Positions 11,924 to 20,737 of a stretch of 64,000 nucleotides of DNA are shown piece after piece (positions within the stretch are counted from its first letter, which is position 1; every line of letters starts with the position of its first letter). The stretch lies in contig LSRX01000686.1 of assembly GCA_001939145.1 (NCBI GenBank), positions 34,586 through 98,585 on the forward strand, read 5' to 3'. The position numbers were made by a program, and so were the translations under genes. The notes under the pieces are model-generated. The model saw only the letters and a list, made by a program, of their open reading frames with translations. It ran no database searches and was not told the DNA's origin. This DNA is from Symbiodinium microadriaticum. Its lineage: Eukaryota > Sar > Dinophyceae > Suessiales > Symbiodiniaceae.

Positions 11924-12737
11924 GAGGAGGAGGAGGAGGAGGAGGAGGAGGAGGAGGAGGAGGAGTGGTAGTGGTGGTAGTGGTAGTAGGAGGAGGAGGA
12001 GGAGGAGTAGTAGTAGTAGTAGTAGTAGTAGGAGTAGGAGTAGGAGTAGGAGGAGGAGGAGGAGGAGGAGGAGGAGGAAGAGGAGGAGGAGCAGCAGCAG
12101 CAGCAGTCGTAGTAGGCGTGGTCGTAGTCGCGGATCTTGCAGAAGCATGCTGCAGATCGAAATGCATCAAAATAACGGTGGTCCTCCATCGAGGGTGGCC
12201 TTATGATGCAGGCCCACAGGTTTTCAGCTTTCCACCGAAAGGCATGACTTGGTTTTGCAGACAGCCAAGACATGACTGCGCAGCGCCTTGGAACTTTCGG
12301 CTCGGGGTTCTGGGGGCTGACAGCGAGCGCACGGTGACAGGTTGGGGCGGCCGCGACTCGCGAGGTTGGCAGGGTTCTCTTGAGAGGTTGGAAGCCTCGA
12401 GGGTGGCAACCCTGAAAGAAAGCATGAAGCCAATGAAGCCGAAGACCAGACGGCCAAAGCAAACTTGACTCTGAAGCCCAAGCCCGCGAAGGCGGCAACA
12501 CCATCCGCTCTCAGGGCGGCTGGCTCGGACCCCAGGACCCCAGTCGCAGCGCAACTCGAGGACCCCGTGCCATGCTAGAGGCTGCGGTCTGCCCTTTGAA
12601 CAAGAGCTCCCGAGCATCAAAACTCAAAACCCCGAAGCCGTCAGACATGGTTTTCAAGGTCCAACGGCAAAGGCAAGGGCGGCGGCAAGGGCGGGAAGGG
12701 CGGCGGTAAGCCGAAAGGCGGCAGCCGACAAGGCCCG
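3626..12737 (+). CDS. DDX3: DDX3/Ded1-type DEAD-box ATP-dependent RNA helicase, about 25 small exons
   Basis: This is an RNA helicase of the DDX3/Ded1/PL10 subfamily; known members unwind mRNA structure during translation initiation in the cytoplasm. The subfamily is shown by the N-terminal signature GIDFDK/YDDIPVDLSG, followed in order by the Q motif (RPTPIQKFALP), Walker A (AQTGSG/KT), Ia (APTREL), Ib (TATPG/R), DE/AD, SAT, IHGD, ARGLDIP and HRIG/RTGR. Phase-consistent exons: 3626-3684, 3739-~3777, ~3834-3880, 4197-4253, 4471-4501, 4639-4691, 5399-5449, ~6003/6020-6058, ~6437-6507, 6580-6626, 6860-6892, 7332-7389, 8112-8208, 8340-8388, 8483-8507, ~8843-8987, 9519-9575, 9696-9736, 9978-10038, 10200-10260, 10373-~10431, 10938-10981, 11304-11330, 11564-~11600, 12645-12737. 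A few linker residues are unassigned: before YGG, around WDKR, and between FYAE and LVAVL. The C-terminal tail is Gly/Lys-rich. Start codon not found. Confidence 0.9.
4197..4691 (+). CDS. DDX3: helicase exons: Q motif and Walker A (motif I)
   Basis: Three exons join in phase. 4197-4253 codes QARPTPIQKFALPAALTGK (Q motif, adenine recognition). It uses a GC donor at 4254 into 4471-4501 (DCMCCAQTGSG), which ends one base into a glycine codon before another GC donor. 4639-4691 completes the codon and gives GKTCAFLLPILSCLD. The split glycine codon (G|GC) rebuilding GSGKT is strong evidence for the GC donor at 4502. Confidence 0.9.
5144..5189. repeat. GAT/GAC trinucleotide run in a helicase intron
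   Basis: Short imperfect (GAT)n tract in the intron between the Walker A and motif Ia exons. The acidic and serine-rich open frames across it are artefacts of the repeat. Confidence 0.8.
5399..7389 (+). CDS. DDX3: helicase exons: motifs Ia, GG, Ib and DEAD (motif II)
   Basis: 5399-5449 gives AVVLAPTRELCSQIHLE (motif Ia). About 6003/6020-6058 gives VRAGEVYGGVDAR. About 6437-6507 gives GVDIVTATPG. 6580-6626 gives RLTDFIDRGVITMCR, joined through a codon split G|GC by a GC donor at 6508. 6860-6892 gives NVGFLVLDE, and 7332-7389 continues ADRMLDMGFEPQIREIVQK. The DEAD box is split exactly between DE and AD. A short exon for the EARKF-like stretch before YGG may be missing from this list. Confidence 0.88.
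8112..8987 (+). CDS. DDX3: helicase exons: SAT (motif III) and start of RecA domain 2
   Basis: 8112-8208 codes SSQGRMTLMFSATFPKEIQ and onward (motif III). 8340-8388 codes SYIWIGVGRVGGAVDT, through an AGG codon split by a GC donor at 8209. 8483-8507 codes VEQTFIVT. About 8843-8987 codes TAAWDKR, then DLLRQVLNTNPTDSTLIF and VAMKRTAAWLEAL. Between WDKR and DLLR a T8G8 run (8876-8891) keeps the frame open but adds residues the family lacks, so a very short intron or a local insertion is possible. Confidence 0.85.
9519..10431 (+). CDS. DDX3: helicase exons: motifs IV-VI
   Basis: 9519-9575 ends in MGYNAAAIHGDMDT. 9696-9736 codes EQREREQSLSTFK and ends on AG, which 9978-10038 completes as serine: SGKSTFLVATDVAARGLDIPK (motif V). 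10200-10260 codes VSHVINYDLPQNIDSYVHRI. 10373-~10431 opens with GC, completing glycine, to give GRTGRIGNHGWATSFYAE (motif VI). Donors at 9576, 9737 and 10039 are GC, while 10261 is GT. All joins keep phase. Confidence 0.9.
9627..9652. repeat. interstitial telomere-type repeat (CCCTAAA)3.5
   Basis: Three perfect CCCTAAA units plus a partial fourth. (TTTAGGG)n is the plant-type telomere repeat, also reported from dinoflagellates. It lies inside a helicase intron, 43 bases before the exon starting at 9696. Confidence 0.85.
9808..9861. repeat. TATAGTATA-type AT-rich repeat
   Basis: Imperfect repeats of TATAGTA / TATACAGTA in the intron after the exon ending at 9736. This is the most AT-rich patch of the helicase gene. 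Confidence 0.8.
9935..9948. repeat. poly-C run (14 C)
   Basis: Homopolymer 29 bases before the motif V exon starting at 9978. Its length is prone to sequencing error. Confidence 0.85.
10938..12737 (+). CDS. DDX3: helicase C-terminal extension exons
   Basis: 10938-10981 codes LVAVLEGAGQDVPE, the conserved post-core helix of DDX3 proteins. 11304-11330 (DLKQEAYKQ) and 11564-~11600 (GYQKNKGGKG) are phase-compatible candidates. 12645-12737 codes a Gly/Lys-rich tail (SNGKGKGGGKGGKGGGKPK), like the low-complexity RGG-type tails of the subfamily. The last three are assigned by composition and splice phase rather than by strict homology. Confidence 0.55.
11817..12115. repeat. 300-bp AGT/AGG trinucleotide microsatellite
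   Basis: Alternating blocks of (AGT)n, (GTG)n and (AGG)n on the + strand. It explains all the long poly-Val, poly-Gly, poly-Leu, poly-Ser and poly-Thr open frames on both strands here. It falls in a helicase C-terminal intron. Confidence 0.95.
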
Positions 12738-15700
12738 GTCAGTTTCTTTGTGCATCCCAAGCCCCAGCAGCCAAGACTAGACTCCCTTCAGGTTACAGTA
12801 AGGCACAGAAAGTCTTGAGTCCGTCTAGGCCGTCTCTCGCTAAACCAAACAAGGAATCTGAACTATGAGCTCGACTTAATGCGCCGACACGGGCGCACAT
12901 ACTGGAATCTCTGCAAAGGCTCCGGTGCCGACGGCCCGAGCTGGCGAAGGGAGGGACAGGCGAAAACCCGAGCCTGTTAGCCCAGGGTTCAGGTCGACAA
13001 TTTCGGGGTCGGGGCTTTCAAGTGCAAGCTTCTCAACCGGGTTTGGGGTTGAAGAGCTTTTCCAGAGAAGTGGTTGGTGGTATCCAATTTGCTACAGGGA
13101 CTACGCTCTTGAGTTTGGTCTGGAGTTTAGGTACATTTGCCCGGATGCATTCCCTCAACATGAGAACCTATGCAGACAGACTCGGAGATCCATGCGATAG
13201 CAGGTTGAGCACCAATAGCACGCATGCTAGGTTTGTTTTTCTGAGAATCGCCATTGAAGCCGGAAGCCGGCGATGCCGCACAACTTTATCTAGCAACTCG
13301 TACAGAGGAGGTTGCCGGTAGTCCGGACTATGCTTAGGGCTGTTCGGTAGTCGGACTCCACAGACTCTAGGGACGCTGCGGTTAGGCCACCACCAATGGC
13401 GCTGCGACGCTCGGCTGCCGTTGGAAGTTATGGCCGTATGTGCCGTCGGAACTTGGGTGCCAGTGAAGCAGTCACACGCAAGGCCATGACCAAAACGCAG
13501 TGATCCGAAAACACAGAGAGTCAATCAATCCCTTGGGATTCTTTCGCTTTCATCCCTCCTGGTCTTCTCTCATGCTGTATACACGTACTGCGTAGAGTTC
13601 TTTAGCCAGAACCAGCTGCGGAAATGCGAATCCCTCGATTGACCCTCTGCGTGCCCCAAGGAGAGATTTTCCAGGCAGGAGCAAGGGCCAAGGCAAGCTG
13701 GCGGCCCAGACGTCTGAAGCCTCTACAGACGACAGCTTGAAGTAAACCGCAAAACACAGGTGTATGACTAGCATGGGTCAATGATGCAGCTGTCATGAGA
13801 GCGCCCGCAACCCAAACCCGAAAGTTCTGGAGGGCTGCAGGAGGACCCTGAACAGGAAACTTGCATCCGCACATCTGGGCTGTTGGGTGGATGCTTTCGC
13901 CCCCGACGCTTGAACGAGTTTACGTAGTTCCATGATTTTTGCAGATCGTCAGATGTCTTGGGGACATGGCGAGCATTCCTCGGAATGGTCTTCAGACATG
14001 AAAGGAGTCCGGGACAGCTGGTGCTGGAATCCTGAGGTTTGGTTGGTCCGATTCCTGCAAAACTTATACCCTAACTGAATATCAGGCCCAGCAATACGTA
14101 CATCAAGAAACGTAAACAGAAACACCATGGGAATGCATAAAAAGCTTCTCGACATGCCCTGCCCCAGCGTCTCAACTAGAAGTTCGACTGCTCTCGGTCC
14201 CATTCGCGTGCCGAGGCCCCGTGAGTGGTAGCAGCAGAGCACTGACGCTCCGCGATGGGGTCGAGGTTGAAGGTTTAGGATACGTTCTGAAAGAGATCTC
14301 CGGAAGCACTTTCAAAAAGGTTCCTGGCATGTTTTGGGGTTCGATCGCTTTCACGGGAGGGCTTTCGTGCTTTCGACTTAGGGCTCACGGCCAACATTGA
14401 GCTCTAGGGTTTATGTTGGTTCATGTTCACTGGCGCAGGTCAGCTTTGCCAGCTTGCTGCCGAGACGGCAAATTCTACTAAGAAACGCTTCAGATTCAAC
14501 TGATCAGGTGCTGCTTCCACGATGACTCCATGTAACGGTACAGGGAAAACGATCACTGCTTCAATCGGAGTCGGCCAGACTTTGGCTAGTCGGCCCCAAA
14601 CATCGGTAAACCCGCGGTGAGAATTCCAACAGTCCAGAGCCTCAAAGCCACAATTCCTTCTGGCTCCGTCGCGGCGCCTGCGTCTCCGAGGGTTGTCTCT
14701 GCAAGTTTTTTCCCTGAAGCCTACGGGGCCACAGATTCGCCGGGAAGGCTCGGCGCCACAAGTGGCCGAAACAGATAAAAGCAAGCTAGCCGTCTTGTTT
14801 GTGGTTTTTGTGCTTCTGCTCGGCTTGTGTTATATGATGTTATGTGCAGGAACTGGAACAAGGTTTACTTTTGAGTGTAGGCTAAAGTACTTGCATGGAT
14901 GCTCAAAGGATAGTAATCAGGGGCATCCGGGGGCAGAGGGCCACGTAGTGTGCCGATTTCGCAAGCAAGCCGGTTGCTGTGGTACTCATGTGGCTACAGT
15001 ACCGCAAGTCAGATCTTTCAAAGCGATCAGGGGTAGGGGCCCGAAGGTTTCCTACTGCGGCCCCGAAACGTTTCTCGCTGGTGAGCGACAGAGGCAGCGC
15101 GCCTGTGCGGTTTGTCCCGATCCAAGCCGCCCAAGCCCTAAGCCCTAAGCCCGTAGCATCGGTAGCACTGGGCATGCCTGGGCCCAGGCCCACGGTTTTA
15201 AAGACAAATGCACGGGCGCCTGCTCGAAGCCCGAAGGCAACAACGAGAGGTTGCACTCCCGCAGAGCATGGTTCCTGAAGGAAGCAAAAAGGTTGAAGGA
15301 GCTGCTCGCTTCAACACCCCGGAAAGCCTCAAAGACCGTAGGCGGCTGCGGGTCGGTTCTCGAGCGCATAGCAGTGCTTTCAGGTTTGTGGGGCTTGCTG
15401 GGTGGCATGTGGGATGCGGATATAGCCTGATAGAGCTGCCAGGAATGGGGAGGTTTGTGTTGGAGTCGAGTCCGCTCACTTTGGCGTGCTTGGGAGTTTG
15501 ATCCGTGCTCGTGCCACTGCTTCTTTGCAGCTTCAAAGCGTCGCAGAGATTGAATCAAAGCTTTTTATAGCATGGCATATGTGCCGGAAGTTCTTTTGCA
15601 GCTGTATGACCCCCAGGGCGAGTACAGTACTTGGACTGCTTGGGCCCTGCTCTGGGCTTCGAGCCATGGGGGCTTGCTTGGGCCTGGTGCGCGAGGGCGA

Positions 15701-16100
15701 AGGCGCGGGCCCTGCCCAGGGACCCCTTCATTCGTGCTTAGCAACAGTTTGCCAAAGGTCCCGCTTTCATGGAGGATAGGGGAGGACCCAGCAGTTTCCA
15801 GGCCGCTGCTGCGATTGCGGCTCGTGGAGGAGGCCAGGGACACCAAGGGGGGCTTGGCGCTTTCGATCTTCGAGTGTGGGTGGCTTGGGGATTGTGGGAC
15901 CGACGTAGAGGTTGGCCTGGGATGCCCCGGGCCCTGAAGAGGATTCTTCCCGGATATAGAGGCGCGGGCCCTTGTGGAGAACTTTCCTGCAACCCTAGGT
16001 GCCTCAGTAGTAATGCATGTCTTTTCTCAGTGCCCTTGGATCAAGGCGACGACGTCGTTCGGATACAGGGACAAAAGCACCCTCGAATGTTCCAACCAAC
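12738..16100. other. no gene recognised; probable large last intron of the helicase
   Basis: No family motif was seen on either strand. Overlapping open frames up to about 150 codons occur at 14.4-15.9 kb on both strands, as expected by chance in this GC-rich sequence. If the exon at 18455 is the helicase's last, this region and the LRR gene lie in its last intron. Confidence 0.4.
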
Positions 16101-16111
16101 CAACAACCAGC

Positions 16112-16155
16112 AGACACAGACACAGAGACAGAGACAGAAGCAGAGAGACAGAGGC

Positions 16156-16196
<41 letters not shown>

Positions 16197-16303
16197 CGTG
16201 CGAACTCGCACCGCGGTCGCAGTCGAACCACTGCTACCGCCTCGCCCAGCAGAGAGAGAGAGAGAGAGACACTCAGACACAGACACAGAGAGACAGAGAC
16301 AGA
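16112..16303. repeat. ACAGAG/AG purine repeat in the LRR gene leader
   Basis: Two runs of (ACAGAG)n/(AG)n surround a short unique segment (about 16197-16250), immediately before the LRR start codon. The frame stays open through the run, which makes the LRR reading frame look 117 codons too long. Confidence 0.85.
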
Positions 16304-16324
16304 GGCTTACACGCGCGCTCGAGC

Positions 16325-18433
16325 ATGTCAGCGGTTTCGACGATCGGCGTCACCGCCTTTTCCTTGGCGGGCCGGGAGCTGGCAAAGGTCTTTGTGCCAC
16401 GGGATGTCTCCGTGCGGATGCTGGTCGAAGCGCTGGGAGCCACTGCTGGAATCTCCTGGGATGCGTGGCAGTTGACGTGGAAAGGCGAAGCCTTAGAGGA
16501 CTGGAGTATTCAACCCTTCATCGCCTCAGACTCAGAGCTGTCTTCCGTGGAGCTTCAGGCGGTTCTGAAGCCGCAGCCCATGCAGCTGGACCCCGAGCAC
16601 GAGCATGCCGTCGAGCTTTTGGAGGCATTGAAGGAGCCCTACGATGGTCTGCGCGGCCTGAGCTTCGCCCTCGGATCTCTGCGACAGCTTTCGCTGGGTG
16701 CGAAAGATGACGATCGTTGCTTCAAGGACTGCCGTGGCGATGACAGCAGCGGCGTCATGTCAGAGCCTCAGATGAACGCGCTCTTGCGCGCGGTTCTTGA
16801 TAACAGGTTGCAGTGCACGGTCCTGTGTCTGCGCGGAGTGCTTCGGCCAATGGGGATGATGGCACGCGCCGTGGACCGGCAAGACTCCGCTGACTTAATC
16901 TCACTGCTGTCGCACATGCCCCAGCTCACATCCTTGGATCTCTCCGGCAACCGTTTGGGCTACACCAACACTTGCATCGAGGCGCTTGGCACAGCGATGC
17001 CCAAGCTTCAAAAGCTGACTTACCTGAACCTCTCCTGCAATGGTTTTTTCTCCTTCCATGGGGGCTCTGGCATGCTGCCGCCCCATGTTTCTGCCCTTTT
17101 CGTGAGCTTGCTGACCTTGACAGCCTTGGAAGTTCTGGACTTGTCTCTGAATGACAAGGCCTTCGTCCGTGATTTCTGCAAGGAGAAGGAAGAGCTGGGA
17201 TCCTCGTATGTGCCGAGACTGCTGAAAGAGCTGTCTTTGAAGAAGCTCCTCTTTGCCGGGAACGATGCCGGGCTCAGCACAGTGGCAGCCTTGGAGGCCT
17301 CGAGACAGCCGGGGTGTGAGATCGACTACGGCTTGGGCGACCACGTCGCCGAGGCCCTCCGTGCCATTCAGGAGCCCGCAGCCTCCACAGCGCAAAACAT
17401 GCAAAACCATAGCAGGCAGTTGATGTCACTGCAGGGTTTGTGGATGGGGGGTTGTCGGGTTTTGTGGTGCATCTTCTGATATAGAGCACGGTGTGATGTT
17501 GACTTTGAAGCGGTTGTCTTGAGTCGGCGGACAAAGGCTCCTGGAAGTGACGAAGTGACCCGGAAGCTTCCGGGCCCATCCGTTAAATCGCTCAGGAGCC
17601 TTGGGAAGAGGGCACCTTCCGCCTGCCCCTCCTCGATTTGGGGCCAGTGCAGCGGTCCTGGCCCGTCCGAACGGCCTACTACTGGCACCTGGGCTGTGGC
17701 CTCTCTGGTGTCGAGGAGGCGCCGATGAAAGATTCCCGAAAGCCCTCTCTGCGAAAAAAGAGCCTTCAGTGTAGCCGTTACATGTGTGGTCTGTGTCTAG
17801 CGTGAGGAGTCGCAGTAGCGCTCCCGCTCTCGCGAGGAGCTGAGGCACCGCGTGGTTTCGGTGGACGTCTCCGGGTCCAAGCTCGGACGCTCCTGGCCTG
17901 GGTTGGTCGAACGTGTTCTGCCGCACTTCCCAGCGCTGAAGGAGCTGAACCTGCAGAAGACGCAGGTTGCAGTCGACTTCCTCATGGCTCTGCACCTGCC
18001 GGCATTCGCGTCATTGAGAAAGATTGACCTAGCAGGCTGCGGTTTGTGCCACTTCACGAGCTTGGGCGACGACGAGCCGAAGATTGCGCAAGCATTCTTG
18101 TTTTGGTCTGAGTCTCTGACCGATCTGGATCTCTCCGAAAACTTTATAAGCGAGTACGGAGATTTTTCCCCAGGCCAGTTGGAACACAACTTGCCTCCGC
18201 TAGTTCGTGGCCTGAAGCGCTTGAAGAGACTAGCCTTGCGCGACAACGACATTGGCGGCGTGCCGGTGCCGGACGAGCCTACCAGGTCCTTGATCGAGGA
18301 TGCTTTCAACTTCGAAGCAGGATCGCTGGAAGAGCTTGACCTGCAGGGGAATCCTCTGGAGTCTCCTGAGTGGGACGAATTTGTCGACCGCTTGCAAGCG
18401 AAGGTGCCACACGTCCGTCTGGACCGCGGCTAA
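16325..18433 (+). CDS. leucine-rich-repeat protein, two exons
   Basis: Exon 1 starts at the first credible ATG (16325, MSAVSTIGVTAFSLAG); the open frame before it is only AG-repeat sequence. It runs to a donor somewhere near 17350-17400. Exon 2 starts at about 17819 (after an in-frame TAG in the intron) and ends at TAA 18431-18433, giving about 560 residues. Residues 5-75 resemble the ubiquitin-like start common in dinoflagellate LRR proteins (LAGRELAKVFVP, then WQLTWKGEALEDW); this is inference. The rest holds ribonuclease-inhibitor-like LRRs: LTSLDLSGNRLG, LTYLNLSCNGF, LEVLDLSLND, LKELNLQKTQ, LTDLDLSENFIS, LEELDLQGNPLE. These form protein-binding surfaces; the partner is unknown. No signal peptide or membrane segment seen. 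The compact structure contrasts with the helicase around it. Confidence 0.85.
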
Positions 18434-18454
18434 AGGCAAGGGCGAGGTGACCAG

Positions 18455-18496
18455 GGCGGTGGCAAGCCGAAAGGCGGCAAACAGAGGTACGATTAA
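18455..18496 (+). CDS. DDX3: possible terminal exon of the DDX3-like helicase
   Basis: After an AG acceptor (18453-18454) the frame reads GGGKPKGGKQRYD and a TAA stop (18494-18496). This closely echoes the GGGKPKGGSRQG end of the helicase tail exon (12645-12737) and joins it in phase through a GT donor at 12738. If real, the helicase stop is 5.7 kb downstream and the LRR gene is nested in the last intron, ending 21 bases before the acceptor. The match is low complexity, so this is tentative. Confidence 0.4.
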   Translation, partial: GGGKPKGGKQRYD

Positions 18497-20702
18497 AGCT
18501 GGTCAAACTGCGATTCGATTGTGCAGAAACCTGCTTTGGAGCTGGATTCAGCGATTCGTGAAGGGTCTGGGGCTCGAGGGAGCGCACCTCACTTTGCAGG
18601 CAGACAGACGCTGCTCCCGTGGAGGACGGGACATCCGAGGCGCTGTTCTGCTGGGGATTTGCCGGTAGGAGAGGCGGCCTTTGCACAAGGAGGCCCAAGC
18701 AGGCCCTGAGAGCCCTTCTTCTACGCAGCCCCCGACGCAGTCCGGGAGTCCCAACCCCAAAGCTTCCTTCGCCAGAGGCCTGGATCCGGATGCCCGCTGG
18801 CGGCCCAAAGCACAAAGGCCTGGAGCCCAATCCCCGAAGCTAAGCCGAGGCCTAAGCTGCCTCAGACCATAACCCTGAAGCTTCCACCTCAGAGTTTTTT
18901 GCTTGAAGCTGGGCTGCGGCCCCTGGCGGCAGAACTAGTTGCAAGCGCCAGTCTTGCAGCGCTGAATGCTGGATGCTGCGCCGCCAAGACCACATCTTCT
19001 CAGAAGCCACTTCGCAATCAATGAAATTCCGGTCTGAGCCTTGCGCATCAAGCCCTAGGCCCTCACTTCAAATCCCCTCACAAACCACTTGCAAGCCCTG
19101 CGACCCCTGCGGGTAGGCTGAACGTGAGCAACAAGACTTCCCGAAGATTTCAAGGCCACCAGCCCAAGGGTTTGTGTGGGCATTCTCTTGGCGACAAGGA
19201 GGAGAGGATTCACGTCTGGGCTGGGGCTTTCGGGGTATCAGAGTTTCTGGGCCAGGCAGCAGACGTGTCTGCAAGGTGAAGCTCTCAAGAAGCAGCGCCC
19301 AAGCGGTGAAACCGCAAGACCATGTCCCCAAGCCGGAAGCTGGATTCCGAATCCTTGTACTGGTAGAAGAGCTTTCGGGTCCCGACCTATGCGCCCTGGG
19401 TGTGGATCCGAGCTAGAAAGGCCGGGGATGAGCTTGGGCCTTCCTGGTTCTATCTGAGCCCCTGGGTCTGAGTGGCTCTGAAGAGATTTCGGAGTTTGTA
19501 AAGAGGCTCCGACTCTCTTAGATCCACAAAAGACCTCTCTCTTACCTCGGCGAAGAGCGTCGAACACTGGCAGGTCTCATGCAGATCTGAAGTTTTTCTC
19601 AGACCTCCTTGGGTACTTCTAGCATAGGTTCCGACTGCCTGCGCCACGACGCAGAAGGAGAGGAAGTCCAAAAACGTGAGGACCTTGACCGGCTGCGCCA
19701 TGAAAAGTGTCCTGGAGTACCAAGTTGTTGAACTGACCTCGGAAAGAGCAAGGACAAGCCGATCGGAAGAGCAATCGATTTCGGATTAATGTAGTTCATC
19801 GAACACGGGATATGGCATAGTGCTAACCAGCCTATGTGTTCAAGCGCGGAATTCAGGATTTAATGGGTGTCACAATGGATCATCATGCTCCTTTGACGCA
19901 GTGCCGAACAGCTGCCGCTATCGATGTCATCTCACACGGTGACTCAGTTCAAGCTCCAACCTAGTCTTTGCAGATGGTCGGATTGGGGCTGAACGCTGCC
20001 ACACTGCTTGGGCTGTTTCGGCTCAGTGCCTTGGCCTGCCTACCTCCATACACGACACGCTGACGATCAAGAGGCAGGACAGAATGGTACCCGACTCAGA
20101 GCCGCAGCTGTCCCCCCTGCCGTCAGCCGTCAGCCTCCACCTGTGTGTGCTTCGGGTCGTCATGTTCATGGCACTGCTCTCTGCTCTCTGAAAGCTCGGG
20201 AGCCTGGAGGTCAGAGCATGTGAAAACATAAGGCACCGGCCACGCAGAGAGCTGCCGCCCTCGCCGGCTGCGCCGCGGCCGGGGGCCTCGCGATCGACAA
20301 CCCAAGATTCTTTTCATCCTCATTGTGTTTTCTCAGGACTTTTGTCAGGTTCAGCTGTTGGTCTCAAGTTGAAGTTTCGGGACGGGTTTCCGATGTGAGA
20401 AGTGTCTTCAAGCTTGCTGAAAGGTTCCCTTCACGAAGCTTGCACGGGCATGGAAGGGCCATGAACATACTGTTCTGACTTGTGCCGCAACCACAGCACC
20501 AACAACACCATCTCAAGCTAGATTTCAGCCGGACGGCTTGGGTCTGGCGCTCAAGACATGCACATCTTGATGATGAGCATGATGACAGTGATGCTGCTGT
20601 TGATGATGATGATGATGATGACGACGATGACGGTGATGGTGATGGTGATGGTGATGATGATGATGATGATGACGATGACGACGATGACGGTGATGGTGAT
20701 GG

Positions 20703-20737
<35 letters not shown>

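Noticed and set aside
11721..12504. Frames up to 235 codons with poly-Val/Gly, poly-Leu, poly-Thr or poly-Ser
   Set aside because: They are translations of the AGT/AGG microsatellite; all six frames are open across it.
15974..16324. Upstream 117-codon extension of the LRR protein
   Set aside because: It is mostly the ACAGAG repeat read through; the ATG at 16325 begins the unique, family-like sequence.
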